Shown here: positions 1 to 7,297 of the stretch, piece after piece
Numbering within the stretch: position 1 is the stretch's first letter
How the letters are laid out: each line of letters starts with the position of its first letter
Notes under the pieces: model-generated
Told to the model about the DNA's origin: nothing
What the model saw: the letters and a program-made list of their open reading frames with translations, nothing else
Databases searched by the model: none
Assembly (NCBI GenBank): GCA_031273835.1
Contig: JAISRD010000177.1
Location: forward strand, 1-13,484
Length of the DNA: 13,484 nucleotides
Reading direction: 5' to 3'
Source: Treponema sp.
GTDB taxonomy: Bacteria; Spirochaetota; Spirochaetia; Treponematales; Breznakiellaceae
Made by a program: the position numbers and the translations under genes

Positions 1-215
1 CTCGGCGGCTATTTCGTCCAACAGGTTCAGCCAACTCGTTGAAAGGTCGATGCGCTCTGTTCGGGGCAGAAGGCAATCAAGGGAACCCTCAAAGGGGTTG
101 TCGACATACCGGTAATTCCTAGTAAACCTATCGGGGGGGGGGGGGGGTTTGTGGACCCAAACATTCCGGTTTTTTGGCCGGGGGCTTTGCGGAATTTTTC
201 ACCCACATTTACCAT
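1..215 (-). CDS. Unrecognised protein, 5' part, frame interrupted at a poly-C tract
   Basis: The gene enters from the left edge and reads leftward. The start is the ATG at 215-213, preceded by AAAGGTGA at a good ribosome-binding distance. The first 23 codons (MVNVGEKFRKAPGQKTGMFG then STN) run into a run of 15 C on the coding strand. As written, the frame continues for five Pro and about 34 poorly codon-biased residues to a TGA at 24-26. If the tract had 16 or 13 C, the frame would instead read DRFTRNYRYVDNPFEGSLDC and stay open to the window edge (44 codons without a stop, with mostly G/C third positions). That second frame looks like the real protein. The third possible frame hits TAG at once. 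I do not recognise the family. The interruption could be a sequencing error in the homopolymer, a pseudogene, or an on/off phase-variation switch. Confidence 0.6.
133..147. repeat. Poly-G tract, 15 nt
   Basis: Fifteen consecutive G on the plus strand (C on the coding strand) lie inside the first 25 codons of the leftmost gene. Tracts this long slip readily during replication, and they are also error-prone in sequencing. Poly-G tracts are known phase-variation elements in treponemes. The frame downstream changes at exactly this tract. Confidence 0.9.
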
Positions 216-248
216 GTTTTCACCTTTTAACGCAGATTTATTTATTAA

Positions 249-261
249 CCGGCAAAGCCGG
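249..261 (-). other. Short hairpin in the 5' leader of the leftmost gene
   Basis: CCGGC-AAA-GCCGG is a perfect 5-bp stem with a 3-nt loop. It falls between the predicted transcription start and the ribosome-binding site of the leftmost gene, followed on the minus strand by an A/T-rich stretch. It could stabilise the leader or pause transcription. The T-run is too poor to call it a terminator. Confidence 0.35.
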
Positions 262-272
262 ATAACTCGCAC

Positions 273-301
273 AGTATAACATACTCTGCGAAATATGGAA
301 A
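273..301 (-). promoter_or_regulatory. Sigma70-type promoter of the leftmost gene
   Basis: On the minus strand, TTTCCA (301-296, 4 of 6 matches to the -35 consensus) is followed after 17 bp by TATACT (278-273, 5 of 6 matches to the -10). An A/T-rich run lies just upstream of the -35. Transcription would start near 266, giving a 5' leader of about 50 nt that contains the hairpin at 249-261. Confidence 0.5.
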
Positions 302-442
302 GTTTTTTTTCGGAAATTTTAACCACAAAGGGGGAAGAAGCGGCATCCATGCCGTCCTCTCCCTATGCCGGTTAATGTCTCGGGCCGTAGGCCCGGTAAG
401 AGTAAAAACAACCGGAAAAGGCTGAAAGGCCGCCGTTGTGTG

Positions 443-498
443 CTCCTATAAAAAACGCCCGGACCCACAGTAAATTCCTAAGGCGTTTTTTATAGGAG
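443..498 (-). terminator. 17-bp perfect inverted repeat, probable terminator
   Basis: The 17-mer CTCCTATAAAAAACGCC (443-459) is matched exactly in reverse complement at 482-498, with a 22-nt loop. Inside the loop GGA (461-463) can also pair with TCC (476-478). It sits 11 nt past the stop codon of the metallo-hydrolase gene. On the minus strand it reads A-tract, CGCC, loop, GGCG, six T, which fits an intrinsic terminator for the three-gene operon. The same layout on the plus strand means it could act in both directions. The short GC core and wide loop are atypical, so a small repeat element is an alternative. Confidence 0.55.
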
Positions 499-509
499 GG
501 GACAGCGGG

Positions 510-1424
510 TCAGGCCTCTATGGTAAGCCCTTCCCTGGCGGCGATGAGCTGTATCTCCGGCCTGGCGGCGGCCCGGGCCTGGAAGGATCGTTCCAGTTCC
601 TCAAGCTGGGCGTCGGTACGGCCGGGGTCGTGGTGGAAGAGGATGATTTTTTTCGCCGTCGCCGCTTCGGCCGAGGCGAGGGCGTATTCAAAGGTGCTGT
701 GGCCCCAGCCGGTGTGCCTGGGGTACTCTTCCGCGGTATATTGGCTGTCCTGGATCAGAATATCGGCGCCGTGGAAAAAACGGAGTATCTTTTCGTTTTC
801 ATCCGCCGCCGCCGCTTCCCCCTCCCGGGCAATGTCCTCATCAAAGGAAGGATCGGAGGGGTCCGTGGGAAAAAGATTGCGGAAGGGCTCGTGATCATAG
901 GCGGTAACGATGCTTTTCCCCTGGTATTCAAAACGGTAGCCCAGGCAGAGTATGGGGTGGTTAAGGTACTTCGTGGTTACCCGGAGCCCGCCGCCTAAAT
1001 CAAAGGAGGTCTCCTGTATACGGCTGTATTCAATGTCCGCCGCCAGTTCGTCGATCCGCACCGGCCAATAGCGGTAGGAAAGCTGGGCGCCGATGATCTG
1101 TTCCAGGGTTTCGTCCTCGTAGGAGACCGGCCCCCGGATGCGGAACCTGGTGGTGGGAACAAAAATCGGGGAAAACATGGGAAAACCCATGATATGATCC
1201 CAATGGGTATGGGTGATAAAAATATCCGCATCGATGGGCCCTTTTTTGTAGTCGTTTTCCATGAGCCAGTCGCCCAGGAGCCTTACCCCCGTTCCCAGAT
1301 CGACGATAACCAGCTTTTCATCGGCCCGTATTTCAAGGCAGGAGGTGTTTCCGCCGTAGATCACCGTGTCTTTCCCCGGACAGGGAATGGAGCCCCGGTC
1401 GCCCCATATCCGAACGCTTAGCAT
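510..1424 (-). CDS. Metallo-beta-lactamase-fold hydrolase (phosphodiesterase-like)
   Basis: A 304-residue soluble protein of the MBL superfamily. The zinc-binding motif THTHWDH gives H72, H74, D76 and H77. Further candidate ligands are H156 (LNHP), D177 (AYDHE), D226 (QDSQY) and a histidine after that, with H242 in GWGHST typical of the branch near PhnP and RNase Z-like phosphodiesterases. The N-terminus (WGDRGSIPCPG, then a GGNTSC segment) is characteristic of this group. A phosphodiester is the most likely substrate by family, but the sequence does not identify it. It is the last gene of the leftward operon, 29 bp after the HDOD gene, and is followed by a probable terminator. The ribosome-binding site is weak (AGGT), which may mean coupling to upstream translation. 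Hydrolase fold is near certain; the exact reaction is unknown. Confidence 0.88.
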   Translation of the reverse strand: MLSVRIWGDRGSIPCPGKDTVIYGGNTSCLEIRADEKLVIVDLGTGVRLLGDWLMENDYKKGPIDADIFITHTHWDHIMGFPMFSPIFVPTTRFRIRGPVSYEDETLEQIIGAQLSYRYWPVRIDELAADIEYSRIQETSFDLGGGLRVTTKYLNHPILCLGYRFEYQGKSIVTAYDHEPFRNLFPTDPSDPSFDEDIAREGEAAAADENEKILRFFHGADILIQDSQYTAEEYPRHTGWGHSTFEYALASAEAATAKKIILFHHDPGRTDAQLEELERSFQARAAARPEIQLIAAREGLTIEA

Positions 1425-1453
1425 TTCATACCTGGGGTAATGGTACCACGGAA

Positions 1454-2314
1454 CTAAAATTTAAGAAAGATCCGGGCCTTCTCGATTTCCCCGTTTACCA
1501 CCGGTTCCATTTCCTCAAACAGCCCCTGTTCCAGTCCCAGGAATTCCCAAATGAGGGGGGCCGGTTTTTCCGGGTACCTGTCGCCGGAAAAACCTATCTC
1601 CATGGCGTTGGCAAAATGGTTTGCCAGTATGACGCTGTACAGTACGTCCCGGCGGGGGCCGTCGTAATCAGGGTAATTATGGTGAAAGACAATGGCGTCC
1701 CCCACGGGCCCCTCCAGTTTCCAGGATTTGACGATGAAGCGCCCGGCGTTTGCGTGGTTGATCCCCAGTTTGCGGTCCTCCGCCCGGATCAGGGAGATCC
1801 TCCCCAGATCGGAATCGCTGACGGTAAGCATATAATCCGGGCCGAGTACCGCGTTAAGGGGTATCTTTCCTATGTCGTGCAGCAGCCCCGCGGTAAAGTA
1901 CTCTTCGATGAGCTTTGAATCCACCCCCCGCTTCCTGGCGATGAGTTTTGCCGCCACGCCCACGCAGAGGGAATGGCGCCAAAAGCCCTCCATGTCAAGC
2001 CCCGCCGCGGCTTTATTTACCGGCAAATTGCCCAGGACGGCGGAAGAGAGGGCCAGGTTCTTTACCGTGTTGATCCCCAGCATGATGATGGCCCGTACCA
2101 GGTTGGTTACCTGCTGGCCCAAACCGTAGTAGGCGGAGTTGATCAGCTTAAGCACCCTGCCCACCAGTACCGGGTCCAGGGATATGACGTGATTTAAGTC
2201 GGCGGGGCTGGTTTGGGGGTTGTTGCACACCTCCAGTACCTTGGTTACCGTAATGGGCAGGCTGGGCATATTTTTTATATACCGGCCGATTTTTTCTTCC
2301 ACCTCAGCGCTCAT
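1454..2314 (-). CDS. HDOD domain signalling protein
   Basis: A 286-residue cytoplasmic protein. Almost its whole length is a single HDOD domain (about residues 10-215), a degenerate relative of HD hydrolases found in bacterial signal transduction. Visible marks are the N-terminal MPSLPITVTKVLEV segment, SLDPVLVGRVLKLINSAYYG (residues 45-64), GLLHDIGK with H146-D147, INHANAG with H187, and a paired His at 211-212. HDOD proteins generally lack demonstrated phosphodiesterase activity and act as regulatory or scaffolding modules. No GGDEF, EAL or receiver domain is attached. It starts 12 bp after the LamG/FN3 gene, with AAGGGG upstream of the ATG, so it is co-transcribed with that gene and with the metallo-hydrolase. 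What it regulates is not shown. Confidence 0.9.
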   Translation of the reverse strand: MSAEVEEKIGRYIKNMPSLPITVTKVLEVCNNPQTSPADLNHVISLDPVLVGRVLKLINSAYYGLGQQVTNLVRAIIMLGINTVKNLALSSAVLGNLPVNKAAAGLDMEGFWRHSLCVGVAAKLIARKRGVDSKLIEEYFTAGLLHDIGKIPLNAVLGPDYMLTVSDSDLGRISLIRAEDRKLGINHANAGRFIVKSWKLEGPVGDAIVFHHNYPDYDGPRRDVLYSVILANHFANAMEIGFSGDRYPEKPAPLIWEFLGLEQGLFEEMEPVVNGEIEKARIFLKF

Positions 2315-2326
2315 TACCGTTCCCCT

Positions 2327-4048
2327 TCATTCGCCGTTTCTCAGGGGCCGGGCCGTAACTTCCCTGGAGAATTTTCCCGGATGCAGCTCCCCGACAGTAT
2401 AACCCGATCCGTCATAGGCCGCCACCGCGAAAAAATACAGGGTCCCGTTTTTAAGGCCCTCAATACGCAGGCTGGTACGGTTTCCCGTGTTGATGGGAGA
2501 TTCCCCCTGGACAGCTTCCCGGCCGTAATACACCCCGCTTGAGGTTCCGTAGTAAACCAGGTAACCCCTGGCGTCGGGATCGGGGCTTGCCCGCCAGGAA
2601 AGTTCGACGGCCCCGTTCAGCCCACGGGCGCTTACCAGCGAGGGGGGGTAGGGGGGTTCGTTGCTGTCATAGACGATGCGGAGTTCCTCAAGATAGGGGG
2701 TGGTTTCACAGTCCGCGCTGGGATAGAAGGCGGCGGCGATCTGAATATAGCGGCCCCGTATCGAGGGGGGGAGTTCCGTCTCCGGCATGACCGGCGTCCA
2801 GGGGATGGAGGCGAAACGGTAGGGTTCCTCGGAGGAACGGATAAAGAACTGCAGCGCCGAATTGTCGGGAAAGCGGAAATTGTTCATCCCCGCGTAGGTG
2901 TTTTTTTTCGGCGAATAGCGGCCCCCGGAGGCTAAAAGCTTCAGTACCCGGCTGCCCCTTTCGCCCAGATCCAGGGTACGGGTTTCAACCCGCCCCCCGC
3001 TGCGGGGGAATTTCGCCAGTTCCGGCAGTTCCAGGGCGGTCTTTTCCGGCCGGTCAAGGCCGGTACGTCCCGGCGCGTTGATCATCCGGTCGTAGACCCT
3101 GAATTCGTCGATCAGGCCGTTGTAGCGCCCGCCGAGTATAAAGGCCCCGTCCCTGTCGATATGGGGGGTATACACGTCCCCCCCCTCAAAGCCCGAGGAG
3201 GTTACGTGGGCGATCTGTTCAAGACGGCCGTTCACCAGGTATTCCAGCAGCCCCGTGCCGGCGTTGTAGCGCAGCAAATGGTGGGTCCAGGTCCGGGGAA
3301 CCAGGGTACCGCGGGTTTCAAGGACTATCGAAAGCCGCCGCCCCGGGTTGGCGGGGGAGGCGAAAAAATCCTGAAAGGTCCAGCGGAGCCGGTTTTTCTC
3401 CGATTCGCAGTAGATTCGCTGGGAACCCGCGGCGGTCCACGCGAGGATCTGTTCGCCGTTTTCCATGGTATTGGGGTACAGCCAGAATTCCAGGCTGAAG
3501 TCCCGGACGCTTCTGCCCGGGGTGAAGAGGGCGTCCCTGCTCCGGGGGTTCACCCTCAAGGGCGTTCCCCGGTTCCCCGTGAACAGGGCGGCCCCGGCGC
3601 CGTACCTGGCCCAGCGCCGCCCCGCGGCCTGTACGTCCCGGGAAACCGTTACCCCATAGCGGCCCGTACTGTCCCCGTAGGAGGCGGGATCGGCTTCGTC
3701 GAAATTCAGCGCCAGATCCAGGGGACTCTTTTCGGCGGGAAAATTCCGGTTTGCCCCCAGGAGGGCCAGGGTTTCCTCCTCGGCGGCAAAACTTTTAAGC
3801 TGTCCCGCACCGGCGGCCCCTGAACGGGTATCGCCGGTCCACGCCGAGGAGAGCAGCAGCACGGGGTGGGGCCTGATGGAAGAAACTTCGGCCACCTGAA
3901 CCCGGCTTTCCGCCGCGGTCCAGCCCCCGGCGGCCCCCAGGATCAGGGTTTTTTCGGGACCCTGGGGGAAGCCGGGATTACCCCAGAGGCTGACGGAAAT
4001 CCCCAAAAGACTGTATACTACAATAGTAATGAACGCTTTTTCTCCCAT
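2327..4048 (-). CDS. Secreted LamG/fibronectin type III domain protein
   Basis: A 573-residue exported protein. Residues 1-24 form a signal peptide (basic start, hydrophobic core IVVYSLLGISVSL) with no lipobox Cys, so it is secreted or periplasmic. Residues about 105-325 form a LamG/concanavalin-like domain, seen in FSLEFWLYPN (184-193), a Trp-rich strand set, and the closing signature GLIDEFRVYDRMI (311-323). Residues about 335-460 form a second beta-rich region without a clear family. Residues about 466-567 are a fibronectin type III domain (ELSWRASPDPDARGYLVYYG, then TSLRIEGLKNGTLYFFAVAA). Such modules bind carbohydrate or protein and have no catalytic residues here. It is the first gene of the leftward operon. 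Binding of an external polysaccharide is a reasonable inference for a gut or environmental spirochaete, not something the sequence proves. Confidence 0.82.
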   Translation of the reverse strand: MGEKAFITIVVYSLLGISVSLWGNPGFPQGPEKTLILGAAGGWTAAESRVQVAEVSSIRPHPVLLLSSAWTGDTRSGAAGAGQLKSFAAEEETLALLGANRNFPAEKSPLDLALNFDEADPASYGDSTGRYGVTVSRDVQAAGRRWARYGAGAALFTGNRGTPLRVNPRSRDALFTPGRSVRDFSLEFWLYPNTMENGEQILAWTAAGSQRIYCESEKNRLRWTFQDFFASPANPGRRLSIVLETRGTLVPRTWTHHLLRYNAGTGLLEYLVNGRLEQIAHVTSSGFEGGDVYTPHIDRDGAFILGGRYNGLIDEFRVYDRMINAPGRTGLDRPEKTALELPELAKFPRSGGRVETRTLDLGERGSRVLKLLASGGRYSPKKNTYAGMNNFRFPDNSALQFFIRSSEEPYRFASIPWTPVMPETELPPSIRGRYIQIAAAFYPSADCETTPYLEELRIVYDSNEPPYPPSLVSARGLNGAVELSWRASPDPDARGYLVYYGTSSGVYYGREAVQGESPINTGNRTSLRIEGLKNGTLYFFAVAAYDGSGYTVGELHPGKFSREVTARPLRNGE

Positions 4049-4078
4049 ATCGTTTCTTAAGTATCGGTAATTTATAAT
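4049..4078. promoter_or_regulatory. Compact divergent promoter region between the LamG operon and uvrC
   Basis: Only 30 bp separate the two divergent start codons. The plus strand has TATAAT at 4073-4078, directly abutting the uvrC ATG. The minus strand offers TATTAT or TATAAA in the same A/T-rich patch, about 22 bp from the LamG gene start. No good -35 is visible for either direction. The promoters must overlap each other and extend into the coding regions, so the two units are probably not independent. Confidence 0.4.
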
Positions 4079-6046
4079 ATGGAACTAAGCAATTCCGGCA
4101 GGCGGGAGGACCCTAAAAAAAGCGCCCGGCAGGCGCCCCTGGAACCGGGGGTGTATATTATGAGGGACGCCGAGGACCGCATCATATATGTGGGTAAGGC
4201 CAGGGTGCTGCGGAACCGGCTCAGTTCCTACTTTTCCGGCGAGAAGGACATCAAGACAAAAATACTCCTCCGTCATACCGCCTCGATAGAGACGATCATC
4301 GTTAAGGATGAATACGAAGCCCTGCTGCTGGAAAATACCCTGATCAAGCAGCACAGTCCCAAGTACAACATCAACCTTAAGGACGGAAAAACCTATCCGG
4401 TGGTACGCCTAAGCTCCGGTCCCTATCCCCGGGTGTTCAGGACCCGCCACATTGTGGAGGACGGATCATCCTACTTCGGCCCCTTTGCCAATGTGGGGAG
4501 GGCCGACGATATACTGGACATCATCGACAGGGTCTTTCCCCTGAGGAAGTGCCGGACCCTGAAAAAACGCGGCGGCCCCTGTATGTACTACCACATAGGC
4601 CGCTGCGCCGCCCCCTGCTGCGGAAAGATCACCGAAGCCGCCTACCGGCTTCAGGTCGACCGGGTGCGCAGGCTCCTCTCGGGGGAAAACGCCCCCCTCA
4701 TCGCCGAACTTAACGGGGAGATGCGGCAGGCGGCGGCGGCCCTCCGTTTTGAGCAGGCCGCCCAGCTCCGTGACGCGGTAAGGGCCATCGAGGGGCTCGG
4801 CGAGGCAAGCGCGGTGGTGGATTTTGATCCCCGGGGCCGGGATTACGTTGCCTGGGCCGATGAGGGGGTCCTTGCCACCTTTTCACTTTTTTCCATGCGG
4901 GGGGGCAAGCTTACGGGCCGTGAACTCTACCGGACCAAATCGGCTTCCGGTGAGGAGGAATCCCTTGAAAGCCTTATCATGGCCTACTATAACGCCGAAA
5001 ATCCCCCGCCCCCCCGGATCTACGTACAGCGGGCGGAGGGGGACGAGGGGGTCCGCGGAACGGGCGCCGGGGCCCTGCAAAAATGGTTCCGGGAACAATT
5101 CGGCTTTTTGCCGGAAATGATCGTTCCCGAAACGGACGCCGGGGAGGGGCGGCATCATCTTGCCATACTGGCCATGGCAAAACAGAACGCCGAAGAGGAT
5201 CTGCGCCGCCGCCTGCGGGACAGGGGGGCGGGTCCCGCCCTGGATGAACTGCGGGAGGCCCTTAAGCTCAGGATCAGGCCCGAAACCATTGAGGGTTTCG
5301 ACATCGCCCAGCTTGACGGCAAGCACAGCGTGGCGTCCCTTATCAGTTTTAAGAACGGAACGCCGGACCGGAAGAATTACCGCCGTTATAAGCTGCGCAG
5401 CGTCGCTGGGGTGGTGGATGATTTCGCGGCCATGCGGGAAGCGGTGGAACGGCGCTATTCGAGGCTCCTCCGGGAAAACCGGGAACTCCCCGATCTTATC
5501 CTCATCGACGGGGGCATAGGGCAGGTTAACGCCGCCCGTGGGGCCCTGGATAAACTGGGAATTGACTGCGATGTGGCGGGCCTGGCGAAACGGGACGAGG
5601 AACTCTGGCTGCCCGGGGCGAAGGAACCGGTACGGCTTTCAAGGCGTTCCGAGGCCCTCAAGGTACTCCAGTTTGTCAGGGATGAAAGCCACCGCTTTGC
5701 CACCGCCTACAACCAGCTTCTCAGGTCCAGGGAACTCCGCCTGGAAAACCTTGAATCGGTGGAGGGCATAGGCCCCGTGCGGGCGGCGGCCCTCCTTAAA
5801 CACTACGGCAGTACCGCCGCGATCGCCGCCGCTCCCCCCGATGAAATCGCCGCCCTCTGCGGCTGCGGCGCCGCCGCGGCCAGGGCGGTACGGGCCGCCG
5901 CCAAACTCAGCGCCGGGCCGGGAGGGGAGGGAAGCGCCTTTAGCCCGGGGAAGCGCGGGGCCGGAAAGGGCGCGCCGGGGGCCCTCCGGGATTTGGCGGC
6001 CCAGGCGGCGGAAGACCCGCCGGACTACGGGGAGAAGCCGCGATAG
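4079..6046 (+). CDS. uvrC: Excinuclease ABC subunit C
   Basis: UvrC makes the two incisions flanking a DNA lesion after UvrA/UvrB damage recognition in nucleotide excision repair. Domains in order: GIY-YIG nuclease (residues about 22-100, PGVYIM and IIYVGKA); Cys cluster C158, C168, C176, C180 matching the family's iron-sulfur ligands; UVR motif (about 207-240) for UvrB contact; RNase H-like nuclease with the D408 (GFDIA), D477 (LIDGG) and H538 (DESHRF) triad; and helix-hairpin-helix repeats (about 556-610). At 655 residues it is longer than the usual roughly 590-620. The surplus is a Gly/Ala/Pro-rich tail (about 611-655) without a known fold, plus a short N-terminal addition. The ATG at 4079 is the only usable start: TAA lies in frame just upstream and there is no clear ribosome-binding site. 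Confidence 0.97.
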   Translation: MELSNSGRREDPKKSARQAPLEPGVYIMRDAEDRIIYVGKARVLRNRLSSYFSGEKDIKTKILLRHTASIETIIVKDEYEALLLENTLIKQHSPKYNINLKDGKTYPVVRLSSGPYPRVFRTRHIVEDGSSYFGPFANVGRADDILDIIDRVFPLRKCRTLKKRGGPCMYYHIGRCAAPCCGKITEAAYRLQVDRVRRLLSGENAPLIAELNGEMRQAAAALRFEQAAQLRDAVRAIEGLGEASAVVDFDPRGRDYVAWADEGVLATFSLFSMRGGKLTGRELYRTKSASGEEESLESLIMAYYNAENPPPPRIYVQRAEGDEGVRGTGAGALQKWFREQFGFLPEMIVPETDAGEGRHHLAILAMAKQNAEEDLRRRLRDRGAGPALDELREALKLRIRPETIEGFDIAQLDGKHSVASLISFKNGTPDRKNYRRYKLRSVAGVVDDFAAMREAVERRYSRLLRENRELPDLILIDGGIGQVNAARGALDKLGIDCDVAGLAKRDEELWLPGAKEPVRLSRRSEALKVLQFVRDESHRFATAYNQLLRSRELRLENLESVEGIGPVRAAALLKHYGSTAAIAAAPPDEIAALCGCGAAAARAVRAAAKLSAGPGGEGSAFSPGKRGAGKGAPGALRDLAAQAAEDPPDYGEKPR

Positions 6047-6065
6047 CCGGGGGGGCCGCGGCTAT
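6043..6065. terminator. Hairpin between convergent uvrC and serA containing both stop codons
   Basis: ATAGCCG (6043-6049) pairs perfectly with CGGCTAT (6059-6065) around a 9-nt GC-rich loop. The uvrC stop TAG (6044-6046) sits in the left arm and the serA stop, read on the other strand (6062-6064), sits in the right arm. A second pairing between the G-run and the C-run at 6068-6075 is possible. The U-tract is only three on the plus strand and absent on the minus strand, so termination may be weak or helped by other factors. Confidence 0.5.
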
Positions 6066-7246
6066 TTCCCCCCGGCCCCCTGTTTCAACACCCGGACCCG
6101 CATCACCCCGTCTATGGCTTTGAGTTTTTCCATGAGATCCTCCGGGATGGGCTGCTCGGTGTCAATGATGTTGTACGCGTACTCATTGTGGTGGTGATTG
6201 ATAAGGTCCGTGATGTTGATGGCCTTTTCGGCGAGTACGGTGGTGATCTGCCCCACCATGTTCGGTATGTTGCGGTTGGCCACCAGGAGACGGCAGGGGG
6301 AGCGGAATTCAAGCCTGCACCGGGGATAGTTCACCGAATTCTTGATGGTTCCGGCTTCAAGGTAATCCATAAGCTGGCGTACCGCCATGACCGCGCAGTT
6401 ATCCTCCGCCTCGGGTGTGGAGGCCCCCAGATGGGGAATGCAAATTGCCCCCCTGCATGCCAGCAGTTCCGCCGTGGGAAAATCCGTTACATAGGCGGCA
6501 AGCTTTTCCGAACCGAGGGCGGCAATGATGTCGGCCTCGTTTACAAGCCCCCCCCTGGCAAGATTTACAATACGGGCGCCTTTTTTCATGATCCTGAATT
6601 TTTCCGCGTCAAGGAAACCCCGGGTATTGTCGGTCAGGGGCAGGTGCAGGGTAACATAGTCCACATTGGCAAGAAAACCCTCCAGGGTATCGGCCCTTTC
6701 CACCGAGTGGGAAAGATTCCAGGCCGCTTCCACCGATATATAGGGATCATAACCCATTACATGCATACCCAGGGCAAGGGCGGCGTTGGCGACCATCACC
6801 CCTATGGCCCCCAAGCCTATCACCCCCAGGGTCTTGCCCCGCAGCTCGGGGCCTTCAAATTTACTCTTTCCCTTTTCCACCAGTTCCGGCACTTCATCGG
6901 CCCTGTCCCCTATGGAGGAAGCCCAGGACCAGCCCCCCAGTATATTCCGGGAGGACAGGAGCAGCGCCGCAATGGCCAGCTCCTTTACCGCGTTGGCGTT
7001 GGCGCCGGGGGTGTTAAAGACCACGATGCCCCTGTCGCTGCATTGGGAGATGGGGATATTGTTCACCCCTGCCCCGGCCCTGGCTATGGCAAGCACCGAA
7101 TCGGGTATGCTTACCGAATGAAGATCCGCGCTCCGCACCAGGATGGCGTCGGGATTGGGTATCCCGCCGGCCACTTCATATTTATCCCGGGGAAAAAGTT
7201 CCAGCCCCAGGGGGGAAATTTTATTAAGGGTCTGTATCTTGAACAT
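6062..7246 (-). CDS. serA: D-3-phosphoglycerate dehydrogenase
   Basis: Catalyses the first step of serine synthesis: 3-phosphoglycerate plus NAD+ gives 3-phosphohydroxypyruvate plus NADH. The 394-residue protein has the D-2-hydroxyacid dehydrogenase fold. The nucleotide-binding loop is GLGAIG (144-149) with D167 at the end of the second strand. The catalytic Arg is R231 (NLARGG) and the catalytic His is H272 in PHLGAST. The usual DVFxxEP stretch is replaced by DFPTAE (255-260), as in the short SerA branch seen in many anaerobes, so E260 is the likely acid partner. Residues about 318-388 form an ACT domain (RNIPNMVGQITTVLAEKAIN), which in the family binds serine for feedback control. There is no intervening domain. 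A good ribosome-binding site (AGAGGAG) precedes the ATG. It is the third gene after rex and serC. Confidence 0.95.
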   Translation of the reverse strand: MFKIQTLNKISPLGLELFPRDKYEVAGGIPNPDAILVRSADLHSVSIPDSVLAIARAGAGVNNIPISQCSDRGIVVFNTPGANANAVKELAIAALLLSSRNILGGWSWASSIGDRADEVPELVEKGKSKFEGPELRGKTLGVIGLGAIGVMVANAALALGMHVMGYDPYISVEAAWNLSHSVERADTLEGFLANVDYVTLHLPLTDNTRGFLDAEKFRIMKKGARIVNLARGGLVNEADIIAALGSEKLAAYVTDFPTAELLACRGAICIPHLGASTPEAEDNCAVMAVRQLMDYLEAGTIKNSVNYPRCRLEFRSPCRLLVANRNIPNMVGQITTVLAEKAINITDLINHHHNEYAYNIIDTEQPIPEDLMEKLKAIDGVMRVRVLKQGAGGK

Positions 7247-7262
7247 GCCGTACTCCTCTACC

Positions 7263-7277
7263 GGGCTTCGTAAGCCC
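7263..7277 (-). other. Small hairpin between serC and serA
   Basis: GGGCTT-CGT-AAGCCC forms a 6-bp stem with a 3-nt loop in the 51-bp gap between serC and serA, just upstream of the serA ribosome-binding site on the minus strand. There is no following T-run, so it is not a terminator. It may stabilise or delimit the serA part of the message. Confidence 0.4.
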
Positions 7278-7297
7278 TTATCTGCTTAAAAACCCCA

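Larger units (their letters stand above)
216..509. other. Non-coding stretch with several small hairpins
   Basis: No convincing gene lies here. Besides the promoter and leader hairpin, it holds a TTAACCACAAAG element at 319-330, related to repeats elsewhere in the window. It also holds a near-palindrome CGGCATCCATGCCG at 341-354, a hairpin CGGGCC-GTA-GGCCCG at 381-395, and the large inverted repeat at 443-498. The density of short stems suggests an accumulation of repeat or terminator elements between two leftward transcription units. Confidence 0.6.

Noticed and set aside
27..350. Continuous 107-residue reading of the leftmost gene as written
   Set aside because: The part upstream of 215 has no ribosome-binding site and contains the promoter; the part after the poly-C tract has poorer codon use than the alternative frame, which is open to the edge.
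3161..3823. 220-codon open frame on the plus strand opposite the LamG/FN3 gene
   Set aside because: Gly/Pro/Arg-rich shadow of a GC-rich gene with clear domains on the other strand.
7263..7277. Terminator between serC and serA
   Set aside because: The hairpin has no T-run and serA has a strong ribosome-binding site directly after it, so read-through is expected.
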